The translations under genes were made by a program, and so were the position numbers. Under the pieces are notes generated by a model, which was not told the DNA's origin, did no database searches, and worked only from the letters and a program-made list of their open reading frames with translations. Positions 22,880 through 34,740 of a stretch of DNA of 64,000 nucleotides are shown here, in pieces (position 1 is the first letter of the stretch; every line of letters starts with the position of its first letter). The DNA is from Metridium senile (lineage: Eukaryota; Cnidaria; Anthozoa; Actiniaria; Metridiidae): contig OX459106.1 of assembly GCA_949775045.1 (NCBI GenBank), positions 246,001 to 310,000 on the forward strand, read 5' to 3'.

Positions 22880-25800
22880 CTATATTATATAACCCATTCA
22901 AAACGCTGAAAAATGATCAAAAATGACGAATTTTGATGTACTATAGCCCATGCAAAACGCTGAAAAATGATCACAAATGACGACCATTGATGGATTATAG
23001 CTAATTGAAAACGCTCAAAAATGACAAAAAATGACAATTTTTGATAGACTAAAGATCATGCAAAATGGCCAAAAATGATTAAAAAAATGACGACGTTTGA
23101 TGGCCTATAGCCAATGCAAAATAATGATCAAAAAATATATGACGACCATTGATGGATTATAGCTAATGGAAAACGCTCAAAAATAACAAAAAATGAGGAT
23201 TTTTGATGGACTATAGCCCATGCAAAACGCTCAAAATTGACCCTAAATGACGTCTTTTGATGGACTATAACCCATTCAAAATGCTCAAAATAACTAAAGA
23301 TGACAATTTTTGTGGACTAATGCCCATGCAAAACGCTGAAAAATGATGAAAAATCGCAATTTTTGATGGACTATCGCCTATGCAAAACGCTCAAAAACTA
23401 CCAAAAATAACAACTTTTGATGGACTATAACCCATACAAATGACCAAAAATGACGATTTTTCATGTACTATAGCCCAAGCAAAACCCTGAAAAATAATCA
23501 AAAATAACGATTTTTGATGGACTATCGCCAATGCAAAACGCCCAAAAGCTAACAAAAATGAGGATTTTTGATGGACTATAGCCCATACAAAATGCTTAAA
23601 AATGACGACTGTTGACGGACTATAGCCAATGCAAAGCTCACAAATGATGATTTTTGATGTACTATAACCCATGCAAAACGCTGAAAAAGGATAAAAAATG
23701 ACGATTTTTGATGGACTATCGCCCATGCAAAACGTTCAAAAACTACCAAAAATGACGATTTTTGATGGACTATCGCCCATGCAAAACGCTCAAAAACTAC
23801 CAACAATGACGGCTTGTGATGGACTATAGACAAAATGACCAAAAACGACGACTTTTGATGCACTATAGCCCATGCAAAATGCTCAAAAATGACCCTAAAT
23901 GACGTCTTTTGATGGACTATAACCCATTCAAAACGCTGAAAAATGATCAAAAATGACGAATTTTCATGTACTATAGCCCATGCAAAACGCTGAAAAATGA
24001 TCAAAAATGACAATTTTTGATGGACTATAACCCATTAAAAAATTCATGAATAATTAATGAGACATTTTCAAAAGAAATCATGACCATGACGAGTGTTGTA
24101 AATCTGATACAACATTAGTGTTGTATATCCTGATTTGCATAAGTTTTAACTGGTAATTTTACGGCAAAATCTATTTTAATCTTGAAAATTTTGGTAAAAT
24201 ATGAAAGAGCTAACCTAGACATTTTTTAAGTAGTTTACAACATTCGCGTCCGTGTTGTATCGGCGATACAATCGCGCGCCTTCGGCTTGCGATTGTATCT
24301 GCCGATATAACACGGCCGCTCATGTTGTAAACACTACTTCAAAACGCTGAAAAATGATCACCAATGACGACCATTGATGGATTATAGCTAATTGAAAACG
24401 CTCAAAAATGACAAAAAATGACAATTTTTGATAGACTAAAGATCATGCAAAATGGCCAAAAATGATTAAAACAATGACGACGTTTGATGGCCTATAGCCC
24501 ATGCAAAATAATGATCAAAAACTAACGGCCATTGATGGATTATAGCTAATGGCAAACGCTCAAAAATAATAAAAAATGAGGATTTTTGATGGACTATAGC
24601 CCATGCAAAACGCTCAAAAACTACCAAAAATAACAACTTTTGATGGACTATAACCCATACCAATGACCAAAAATGACGATTTTTCATGTACTATAGCCCA
24701 AGCAAAACCCTGAAAAATAATCAAAAATAACGATTTTTGATGGACTATCGCCAATGCAAAACGCCCAAAAGCTAACAAAAATGACGATTTTTGATGGACT
24801 ATAGTCCATACAAAACGCTCAAAAATGACCAAAAATTACAATTTTTGATAGACTGTTAGCCATGCAAAACGCTCAAAAGCTACCAAAAATGACGATTTTT
24901 GATGTACTATAGCCCATGCAAAACACTGAAAAATGATCAAAAATGACAATTTTTGATGGACTATAACCCATTCAAAACGCTGAAAAATGATCACAAATGA
25001 CGACCATTGATGGATTATAATTAATTGAAAACGCTAAAAAATGACGAAAAATGACAATATTTGATAGACTAAAGCCCATGCAAAATGGCCAAAAATGATT
25101 AAAAAAATGACGACTTTTGATGGCCTATAGCCCATGCAAAATAATGATCAAAAAATGACGACCATTCATGGATTATAGCTAATGCAAAACGCTCAAAAAT
25201 GACAAAAATGAGGATTTTTGATGGACTATAGCCCATGCAAAACGCTCAAAATTGACCAAAAATGACAATTTTTGATAGACTAAAGCCCATGCAAAATTGT
25301 CAAAAATGATCAAAAAAATGACGACCTTTGATGGATTATAGCCCTTGCAAAACGCTCAAAAATGACCAAAAATTACAATTTTTGATAGACTGTTAGCCAT
25401 GCAAAACGCTCAAAAATGACCAAAAATGATGTCTTTTGATGGACTATAACCCATTCAAAATGCTCAAAAATAACCAAAGATGACAAGTTTTGTGGACTAA
25501 AGCCCATGCAAAACGCTGAAACATGATGAAAAATGACGATTTTTGATGGACTATAGCCCATGCAAAACGCTGAAAAATGATCAAAAATAACGATTTTTGA
25601 TGGACTATCGCCAATGCAAAACGCTCAAAAGCTACCAAAAATGACGCTTTTTGATGGACTATAGCCCATGCAAAACGCTCAAAATTGACCAAAAATGACA
25701 ATTTTTGATAGACTAAAGCCCATGCAAAATTGTCAAAAATGATAAAAAAATGACGAGTTTTGATGGACTATAGCCCATGCTAAATGATCAAAAATGATCA

Positions 25801-28010
25801 AAAAAATGACGACCTTTGATGGATTATAGCCCTTGCAAAACGCTCAAAAATGACCAAAAATTACAATTTTTGATAGACTGTACGTTAGCCATGCAAAACG
25901 CTCAAAAATGACCAAAAATGATGTCTTTTGATGGACTATAGCCCATGCAAAACGCTGAAACATGATGAAAAATGACGATTTTTGATGGACTATAGCCCAT
26001 GCAAAACGCTGAAACATGATGAAAAATGACGATTTTTGATGAACTATAGCCCATGCAAAACGCTGAAAAATGATCAAAAATAACGATTTTTGATGGACTA
26101 TCGCCAATGCAAAACGCTCAAAAGCTACCAAAAATGACGATTTTTGATGGACTATAGCGTATACAAAATGCTCAAAAATGACGACTTTTGATGCACTATA
26201 GCCCATGCAAAATACTAAAAATGACCAAAAATGACAACTTTTGATGGATTAAAGCTAATGGAAAACGCTCATAAATGACAAAAATGATGATTTTTTATGT
26301 ACTATAGACCATGCAAAACTCTCAAAAATAACCAAAAATGACGACTTTTGATGGCCTATAGCCCATGCAAAATAATGATCAAAAAATAACGACCATTGAT
26401 GGATTATAGCTAATGGAAAATGCTCAAAAATGACAAAAAATGAGGATTTTTGATGGACTATAGCCCATGCAAAACGCTCAAAATTGACCTAAAATGACCA
26501 TTTTTGAAGGACTAAAGCCCATGCAAAACGCTGAAAAATGATGAAAAATGACGATTTTTGATGGACTATAGCCCATGCAAAACGCTCAAAATTGACCTAA
26601 AATGACCATTTTTGAAGGACTAAAGCCCATGCAAAACGCTGAAAAATGATGAAAAATGACGATTTTTGATGGACTATAGCCCATGCAAAACGCTGAAAAA
26701 TGATCAAAAATAACGATTTTTGATGGACTATCGCCAATGCAAAACGCTCAAAAGCTACCAAAAATGACGCTTTTTGATGGACTATAGCCCATGCAAAACG
26801 CTGAAAAATGATTAAAAATAATGATTTTTGATGGACTATCGCCAATGCAAAACGCTCAAAAGCTACCAAAAATGACGATTTTTGATGGACTATAGCCCAT
26901 ACCAAATGCTCAAAAATGACGACTTTTTATGTACTATAGCCCATGCAAAACGCTGAAAAATGATCAAAAATAATGATTTTTGATGGACTATCGCCAATGC
27001 AAAACGCTCAAAAGCTACCAAAAATGACGATTTTTGATGGACTATAGCCCATACAAAATGCTCAAAAATGACGACTTTTGATGCACTATAGCACATGCAA
27101 AATACTAAAAATGACCAAAAATGACGACTGTTGATGGACTATAGCTAATGCAAAGCTCACAAATGATGATTTTTGATGTACTATAACCCATGCAAAACGC
27201 TGAAAAAGGATAAAAAATGACGATTTTTGATGGACTATCGCCCATGCAAAACGTTCAAAAACTACCAACAATGACGGCTTGTGATGGACTATAGACAAAA
27301 TGACCAAAAACGACGACTTTTGATGGACTATAGTCCATACAAAATGACCAAAAATGACGATTTTTGATGGACTATAGCCCATACAAAATGCTCAAAAATG
27401 ACGACTTTTGATGGACTATAGCCAATGCAAAGCTCACAAATGATGATTTTTGATGTACTATAACCCATGCAAAACGCTGAAAAATGATCAAAAATAACGA
27501 TTTTTGATGGACTATCGCCCATGCAAAACGTTCAAAAACTACCAAAAATGACTATTTTTGATGGACTATCGCCCATGCAAAACGCTCAAAAACTACCAAC
27601 AATGACGACGTACTTGTGATGGACTATAGACAAAATGACCAAAAACGACGACTTTTGATGGACTATAGCCCATACAAAATGCTCAAAAATGTCGACTTTT
27701 GATGCACTATGCCCATGCTAAATGCTCAAAAATGACCCTAAATGGCGTCTTTTGATGGACTATAACCCATTCAAAACGCTGAAAAATGATCAAAAATGAC
27801 GATTTTGATGGACTAAAGCCCATGCAAAATGGCCAAAAATAATTAAAAAAATGACTACTTTTGATGGACTATAGCCCATGCAAAATAATGATAAAAAAAT
27901 GACGACCATTGATGGATTAAAGCTAATGGAAAACGCTCAAAAATGACAAAAATGAGGATTTTTGATGGACTATAGCCCATGCAAAATGCTCAAAAATACA
28001 GTCATTTGAA
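22880..28010. repeat. 54-bp satellite array, ~95 units
   Basis: The unit reads GCCCATGCAAAACGCTGAAA, AATGATCAAAAATGACGATT, TTTGATGGACTATA (54 bp), with 52-54 bp variants. Blocks of several units are duplicated (for example 23024-23240 with 24392-24615). A non-satellite insert sits at 24036-24345. Because 54 is 18 codons, long minus-strand frames are open, but indels break them and they lack splice or start context. Not treated as genes. Confidence 0.92.
24036..24345. mobile_element. Insertion interrupting the satellite
   Basis: Begins AAAAATTCATGAATAATTAA, shared with 50050-50080. It contains inverted TTGTATCGGCGATACAAT-type sequence and ends TGTAAACACTACTTC. No coding. Confidence 0.6.
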
Positions 28011-28437
28011 TACAGTCATACAGTCATTTGAAAAACCACTACGCGACTAGCCCAAGCGTGAGTATGGGTAAAAATCACTGAAGCAATACTGTAACATTTT
28101 TAGCACGCGCTATAAAATATGCTGAAAATTTGGCGAGTACATGAATGAATGTGTGTCATCGCGTTCTGTACGTGCAATGAAATAAATCGTTGTATAGTGC
28201 GTGGAGATATATATAGACAAGTAAATAGCTACTTCTTCAATTTTCACGGAGAGGAATTGTGTAATCCAAATCAATCGCCAGGGTAAATCTAATAGAAACA
28301 AGGCACTGAGCTGAGAGCTCAAGATGTTGATAATATATGCAGCTAACTGCTTCAGTGATTTATACCCATACTCTTTTTAGGCCTAGTCGCGTAGTCGCGA
28401 AGCCAGTCGGCGACGTTTTTTCAAATTACTGCATATG
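28010..28437. mobile_element. ~430-bp DNA-transposon-like repeat, copy 1
   Basis: Shares most of its length with 47556-47990 (GCACGCGCTATA, CAAGGCACTGAG, GCAGCTAACTGC). The ends are inverted: ACAGTCATTTGAAAAA at left and TTTTTTCAAATTACTG at right, with GACTAGCC/GGCCTAGTC inside. Confidence 0.75.
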
Positions 28438-29379
28438 TGTCATATACACATAACCACGCTTTCTGGAAAAAAATCTGGGGTTGTTGGATCAACAGGGATA
28501 AGTAGTTTTATTTATGTGCAGACGATTGAATTGGCTGACTTCATTGGATAATTATCTGCTGTGTTATTGATCACCTCACTGCGCGGTTTTAAATTCAAAT
28601 ATATCGAAAATATAAAAAATTGCCCCCTTTGTTTTCTCATTGTTCAGTTTAACGTATATCTGTTTTAATTCCCGATAAAACTCAGTCTGTTTTGATTAAT
28701 AGTAAATATCCAACTTTCTTTATTATTTTTTACATATTTTGTAGACATTGTCATTGTGTTATAGTAAAAGTCGTCATCTTTGTTTAGGTTGTCATGGTAA
28801 TGCTTACAGTATGAACACTCGAGCCTTCAACGTCTTCAGTTTTTTTTTTACATAGATTATTCTTTCAGCCAATTTAGGACATTCTGCTAAACCATATTCA
28901 TTAAGAGTTTGTACAACAACCAATCACGAGTTTGATCGTTTACATCTAACCGCTAATGGATGATTGCGACATAAAAACACTTCTGTCGCGAAGAACATTT
29001 CCTTTTTTGTCACGAGCGCTATTACATTGTACCAAGGAGGGTATTGCAGCTTCTCCCAATATAGTACAACAAAGGTCTGATGTACGACAAATTATGTTCT
29101 AAAATATCTATTTAAAATACGTTTAATATCTAGAAAAAAAAATACAAAAGTTACATGATTATGTCATGCAACAAATACTTTGGCCGAACGCGGACTGGAA
29201 TTTCATGAAAAAGTATATAATATGCGGGACTCTGGACCCCACTTTCAATTTCTAGTTTAAGATATATATAGTACATTAAAAATACAGCGACCATTTTCAT
29301 TTGTTCGATTGACTTTAATTCATTTGATATTCTTGAACAGTAACGTATTACAGTCAATAAAGAGTAATTACTGCTTGTG
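28438..29379. other. Intergenic, nothing recognised
   Basis: AT-rich sequence with no supported exon, RNA gene or clear repeat structure. Confidence 0.5.
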
Positions 29380-29709
29380 TTAAGTTGGCGGCATTGGGCG
29401 TTTTCCCGCCAAAAGGAAGTTTGCAGGGTCCCCCATTTTCTTGATCATTGCCAACACTTTTTCTCGGAAACGTTCCCACTTTTGATCGCTAGTTAGTTCA
29501 TTCCCATTTATTTTTGTTAGTTTTCCTGGGACCCGCGATCCACCAGTGTAAAACTGTGGATCATTTGCTATTGGATCATCGCTGGCAGCTACATGTAGTT
29601 CAGTCCCATCTCTTGTATAGTAAGGTTTGTTGAGTTGATCGGTTGGCTCTGAAATGACGGCGCTCACTGCTACAGCAAGTATTACCAACACGAGCAGTTT
29701 TGTAGACAT
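29380..29709 (-). CDS. Small secreted protein, candidate amidated-peptide precursor
   Basis: Single-exon frame of 109 codons from ATG at 29709 to TAA at 29380. The N-terminus (MSTKLLVLVILAVAVSAVIS) is a clear signal peptide, with likely cleavage before EPTDQ. The mature part has no cysteine. Near the C-terminus the sequence KKMGDPANFLLAGKRPMPPT has a dibasic KK and then GKR. By the usual prohormone rules (cleavage at dibasic sites, Gly as amide donor) this would release MGDPANFLLA-amide. I see only one copy. No homologue is recognised. Alternatives: an antimicrobial or matrix peptide, or a chance GKR near the end of a small secreted protein. Confidence 0.65.
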   Translation of the reverse strand: MSTKLLVLVILAVAVSAVISEPTDQLNKPYYTRDGTELHVAASDDPIANDPQFYTGGSRVPGKLTKINGNELTSDQKWERFREKVLAMIKKMGDPANFLLAGKRPMPPT

Positions 29710-30520
29710 GCTTCACGATCAAATGATTTATCTTAAAGATTAAAATCAAATAATAAATGTAATGGGCATTTCATAAAAGTCACATGGCGATTTTCAATTA
29801 TGATGTGTGTAGACTGTTTCCTTCAAAGGCGCACTTTACAGCCGCGCGGCTTAAACTAATTCCGAAATACACCTATCATCGCACAGAATGCCCGGACACA
29901 TCCGGGTCTTTTCTGCTGTTTGAGCGCGAAGTTCAATCAGCGAAGCGTATTTTAGGTGGCTTCCTATAGTATTCTTCAGACCATACCTTTCATTTTAATT
30001 TGGCTTATTTATAGTCTTAACTTACACCTATATACTTGGTTTTAGGACCAGTGATAATGCTTTGATGAAAGTTTGGATTGATGCCAATTTTAGCTTGATT
30101 GGCGCTACCTTGGCAACGATAAACAAATATGGCTGAAATTGTTTTTTGTCGAATAACTCTAAAACTCGATGAGACCTAGACAAGCGGTCAACAACATAAT
30201 AAACTCCATACAATTGCAAAAGAATTTAAACTATTTTAAAGAAAATCAATCTGTTTGATTTCGAGTAATTTGCAAATATACTCTAAAGCCGTAATTTTTT
30301 CATGTTGAGAGATGGCAGCGGCCTAAACAATACTCAAGAAAAACGAAATACCGTCAAAATACTACATAAAAGACCTTTCCTTATACACTTCCCTCTGGCT
30401 AAATGCTAAATCTTAATTCTTTTTTAAAGCAGAGATACAATTTGTTTTCGATGAGTGATTATTTTGATATTTTATTTATTACTCACGCAAGAAAAAAAAA
30501 ATCATCAGCTTGTCATAAAA
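29710..30520. other. Intergenic, nothing recognised
   Basis: No supported exon. The short open frames on both strands lack splice signals and recognisable protein content. It would contain the promoter of the peptide gene at 29709. Confidence 0.45.
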
Positions 30521-30848
30521 GTAGACGGCTATTGAGTACAATGTACTCAATATATTGAGTTTAACTTCACAATTACTCACTATACACCGAATCGAAATAT
30601 GGCGGCCAATTTGAATAACAATTCTTCTTGCTGCCCAGCCTTGTATACATGTGAAAACTCTATTGTTTTCCAACGTGAACACGAGGCTAGACAGTCAAGA
30701 ACAATAAGAGTACGCCATATTTCGATTCGGTCTATACGAGTTGGGGTTACTCACTATAAAGTTGGGTTAACTGGCTATAAAGTGTCATCCTGAATGCATG
30801 ATTAACTCAATACAGTGAGGTGTATCTACTCAGCCGTTTTTGCAGTGT
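30521..30848. mobile_element. Nested MITEs
   Basis: The outer element ends at 30848 (TCAGCCGTTTTTGCAGTGT) and is the reverse copy of 129-285. Inside it lies an inverted repeat CACCGAATCGAAATATGGCG ... CGCCATATTTCGATTCGGT (about 30586-30735). That inner family is also at 50829-50999. Confidence 0.75.
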
Positions 30849-31117
30849 ATCAATCTTTCAGAAAATAACGGTCTCGCAATACCTCCAAAAACTAATTCAC
30901 AACCATCTCGAGAAAATAAATTTTGCAAAACATCACACTACAAGCAAGATCAGAATACCTTCTGTTTCGTCGTCTGCAGAGTTCTTGAACTTTGTTGGGG
31001 AATGGTCTATCGTATTTTTCTAGTGGGTATTTATCTTTAAATGAAGATGTGTGTACGTCTTTGATTGGTTGGTTCTTGGCCAATCAGCTGGAAACAATAT
31101 CTTATATGTCACACTGT

Positions 31118-31370
31118 TTTTACCTTGCATGGGACATTAGTCCCGTTAGTATTGCTCCCTGTGTGTGTGTGTGTGTGTTTTTTTTTTGGTATTTTAATGA
31201 TTGGCTGTTGTAATACCCTATAAACCTGTTTTGAACTGCGCAAGAGGAACTTAGCAAAAGAGATGTCACGCTTTTTTACTTTGCATGGGACATTAGTCCC
31301 GTTGGTATTGCCCCCTTTGAGTGTGTGTGTGTGTGTTTTTTTCTAGTTTAATGTTTGAATGTTGTAATAC
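31118..31370 (+). repeat. Tandem duplication (~150 bp) with (GT)n
   Basis: TTTGCATGGGACATTAGTCC followed by a GTGTGTGT tract occurs at about 31124 and 31280. The phrase CGCATGGGACCTGTGTCCCG at 49197 is related. Confidence 0.8.
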
Positions 31371-31575
31371 TCGATGAGCCTGTATGAAGAAAAATAAATT
31401 CTAAACTTTCTATTGTATTTACATATGTTGTAGACCTTGTCACTTTGATTTTGATTGAAAAAGTCGGTGTTTTTGTTGAGGTTATCATAATTATTTATGG
31501 CAATATATGTGGTATTTTAGGCAGGACAGCAAACTTGCGAATTGTTCTCTTTTTATCTCTGGAAATTAAAATTGA

Positions 31576-31768
31576 ATAGTCCCCAGCGTTCTCTGCGCCA
31601 TCTTGAATGGTAACCATGCTTTTGTATCGTAGCGAGACGAACGTTGAGCTTGCAATGATAGAGACTTCTTAAAACCACAAGGGACAATTTCTACAAGCTC
31701 GAGGTTCGTCTCGCTTCGATGCAAAGGACCGGCTACCTTTCAAGATGGCGAAGAGCTTTGAAGTAGAA
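31576..31768. mobile_element. Inverted-repeat element, short relative of 15896-16335
   Basis: TGCGCCATCTTGAATGGTA ... GCGAGACGAACGTTGAGCTT pairs with GAGGTTCGTCTCGCTTCGAT ... TACCTTTCAAGATGGCG. Confidence 0.75.
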
Positions 31769-31796
31769 TATTAATGAAAGGGTTTGTGCACCCTAA

Positions 31797-32060
31797 ATAG
31801 TGGTCCGCATATACAGCTAGTTGTGAGGCGCATTGAGAAGATTTGAAATGCGCTTTATAAGCACCCATTACATTACATACTACCGTCCCTCATGATTGTA
31901 AGTCACGTTGCTAACTGCACCTTAAATACATACAGTTACTGTGGTACCTCTATTAAGCGGTCACCGATTAAGCGGTCACCCTCTATTAGGCGGCCACAAT
32001 AAAAAGTCCCTTATCTATTCCTATTATATACCTCTATTAGTCGACCACGGTAGTTGTAAA
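31797..32060. repeat. Dispersed repeat plus partial pogo-like MITE
   Basis: 31797-31935 matches the repeat at 10985-11228. 31945-32050 carries GTGGTACCTCTATTAAGCGG and TATTAGGCGGCCAC, one end of the pogo-like family; no right end was found. Confidence 0.65.
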
Positions 32061-32690
32061 GCGCATTGAGACATATATGTGAAACACACAATTTTAAAAA
32101 GCACAACAATAAATTGCATATATAGAAGTAAAGAATAGTATTTTACGTCGGAAGTCCCTTCAGCCGAAGCTGATCTTCCAGAGAGCCGTTAGCACTCATA
32201 AATCTAAGATACCGATCCTAGATGCTGTTTTCTAAAATGCATATTCTTTAAGTAAGAATATATTATTTAGAATTTGAAGGTATCGTATACGCTATATATT
32301 TCAGAAATAAAAAGTAAAAATAAAATATCTTTTTGACAGATTTTAACAGACATATGTAAAAGCGTCTACATCCCACATTGAAATATCGAAATTTGTTATA
32401 CTGAGAAGAAAAAAATAATTAAAAATGTCTCAATTCTTTGTGTTTTTGTAATGTACGTAATGTACTGAATAACTTATTGAACACACCTCCCACGGTGATT
32501 CCAGTGTCAATTAGGTATCAATTAAGTGTCAAACTATACAAATATATTCTTTACAATTTGATTACAACTCCCTGTGAATAAAGAAACACAATTTCAAACC
32601 ATTCAAAAACTACAAAATTTTACGACTGTACTCAATTGTAAAAACTTTATTAAACGCTATTGTGCAAGAGGTTGTTCGATAAGAACCCTG
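32061..32690. other. Intergenic, nothing recognised
   Basis: AT-rich; no supported feature. Confidence 0.45.
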
Positions 32691-32827
32691 AAAAGGTCTA
32701 ATGAACGAACAATATGATCACTTATATCATTGTTCCATGGTTTTAGTCAAATGTTCTCTTCTGATTTCTGAGAGTACAATTTATTCATTTCTTTATGACT
32801 GTCAATTTATCATATCAATAACATCAC

Positions 32828-34480
32828 TTAAGGTATCAGGATACAAAATGGATCCCTATGTGCGCGAATTTAAATTAAGCGTACTCTTTACGTCTTAACT
32901 CAGTAAAAGTATATTTTACGAAAGCTAAATAAATGTAGTTTTCCGTAGTGAAGTTTGATTGTAATGATTTTTAAGGTAGTTCGGGCGTCTTAGATTCTAT
33001 CGTTAGATCTTTTTGAAACTTCTCATGTAAAAAGAGCAAACTAAGTTAAGTTCAAAACTAAAATAAAAATAATGGGTCACCGTGCTCGTTTCAGAGATAA
33101 GGGCGGTAGACTGGGGCCCATTTTGGTCATTTTTTGTCACAAAAATTGTCGGAATTTGAAACATAAAACGCTATTTATTCTATTTTTCCCGATAGCACAC
33201 TTTTTAACAAGCATTTGAAAAAGAAAGGCATTTTTCCAAACAAACATATTATTTGTCATGTTTTACTCAAGAAAATCCTTTGGGCAAAAAAATACTGCGA
33301 AAAGTACGTGCATGTCGAGAATTTTGATGCAAAAATAAACTCAAAATGTGAAAAATACCACATTTTGCGCTCGAAAACCATATCATTTTTATTTCACGGA
33401 ATGAAGAGTTCTGATAAGGGAAATCCATCTATAAAATAAAAATGGGGTGACACCGCGCTCTTTTCCGAGTTATAGCACGAAAACCCTTTAAAATGTATAT
33501 TTCGTGAACCTATTTTTTGTCCGTGCGGGACTGGTAACTAGTTCCCTATAACATTATCGAAACAAACTTTAACATTTTTTGGTCCGCTAATATCTCTAGA
33601 ATCGATGTTAAGCTGATTATGACCAGTTTAATTCGTAATTCTTGCCCAAAACACTAATTTATATGACGCATTATAGTTCCAAAAATCGACACTAAAACGA
33701 CGCCGATTTGAATGCGAAAAAATCATGAATTTAACGAAAAATCTTAATTTCTCGTAAATGCGGGTCCAAATTCAGGAGATTTTTTGCTGAGACGATGTGC
33801 TTGTCTTGTGAATGCATAACGTTCCCATGATTTTCAAATCGGAAAATACTAAAAGCTAAAAAACGAAATTATGTGATTACGGCTGGGTCCCGAACTACCT
33901 TAAAGTTTCAGACGTTATTAGCCAAGAAATGAAATTTGACCGTACCTTTTTCAAAATGTTCGATGTCAAGAAGTACGCACTCTATGACGCTTAAAGTTAC
34001 ATTAACACATTCAGGAGACAACGGGCTTAAAAACGGCGTCTGCGTTTTGTTATATCTGCTTTAGATCAATTTTAATTTAACGTCAAAGTTGAGCAATGAC
34101 TTTTTGAGTGTTGTTCGACACAAAACAGATCAGAACTCGTTTTCAATTACGTTAATCAAAAATCGCGCATACCATCTTTTAAGTGATGAATTTTTCTGTA
34201 AAACCTGAAAATTTTAAATCCATTGAAATCATCTTGACATCAAACTCTTTAAAGTTGCGGAGTTGATCGAAATAAGAAGACGAGATAAACGTATTTGTTT
34301 GTAACAGTTTCCAGTCGTTATTTAGTCACAGATTTTCTTTTCTTTAAATTTTCGGTCAAAGGAAAAATCATTTTTAAATTCTTTTGCATTGAAATAAAAG
34401 ATTACGATATTATCTTTCCGAAGATACCAAAAACGTAATTTCGTCAAAAGAAGTCGGAAATCTATATCCTGATACCTTAA
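32828..34480. mobile_element. TTAA-type (piggyBac-like) non-autonomous element
   Basis: TTAA at 32828-32831 and 34477-34480 flank GGTATCAGGATA ... TATCCTGATACC. No transposase frame is present. A related end is at 35837-35935. The insertion splits one unit of a tandem repeat whose intact neighbour has a single TTAA at the same place. Confidence 0.8.
32971..33903. mobile_element. Second TTAA-type element nested in the first
   Basis: TTAA at 32971-32974 and 33900-33903 flank GGTAGTTCGGG ... CCCGAACTACC. 933 bp, no transposase. Confidence 0.8.
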
Positions 34481-34489
34481 GTACTTGAT

Positions 34490-34740
34490 GCTTTTGATTC
34501 GCTAGAGTTATTCGTATATTATTATTACTTTATGGTTTGATTTAAAATGCTCTCTTCTGATATCCTGGAATAAGCTTTATTCGTTACTTTATACATGTGA
34601 ATTTATCATCACCAGTTACATGCTTAAGCATTTTATGCTTTTAATTCTTTACTGTTATTGCTATCATTTCGTGGTTTTAATAATGCTCTCTTCTGTTTTC
34701 TTGGAATACAATATATTCGTTTCTTTACGCCTGTTTGCAT
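34490..34740. repeat. ~136-147-bp tandem repeat at the 3' end of the secreted-protein gene
   Basis: The marker TCTCTTCTG recurs at 32755, 34551 and 34687, with shared flanks (GGAATAC/AG, ATTCGTT, GGTTTTA). The spacing is 136 bp, and 147 bp once the transposon is removed. The stop codon of the gene (34725) lies in the last unit. Confidence 0.7.

Noticed and set aside
22880..27522. Minus-strand frames with an 18-residue repeat as possible genes
   Set aside because: The satellite period is 18 codons. Frames break at indels, have no splice sites or start context, and cover only parts of the array.
22880..28010. CRISPR-like array
   Set aside because: Units are contiguous satellite monomers without unique spacers, and the DNA is animal nuclear.
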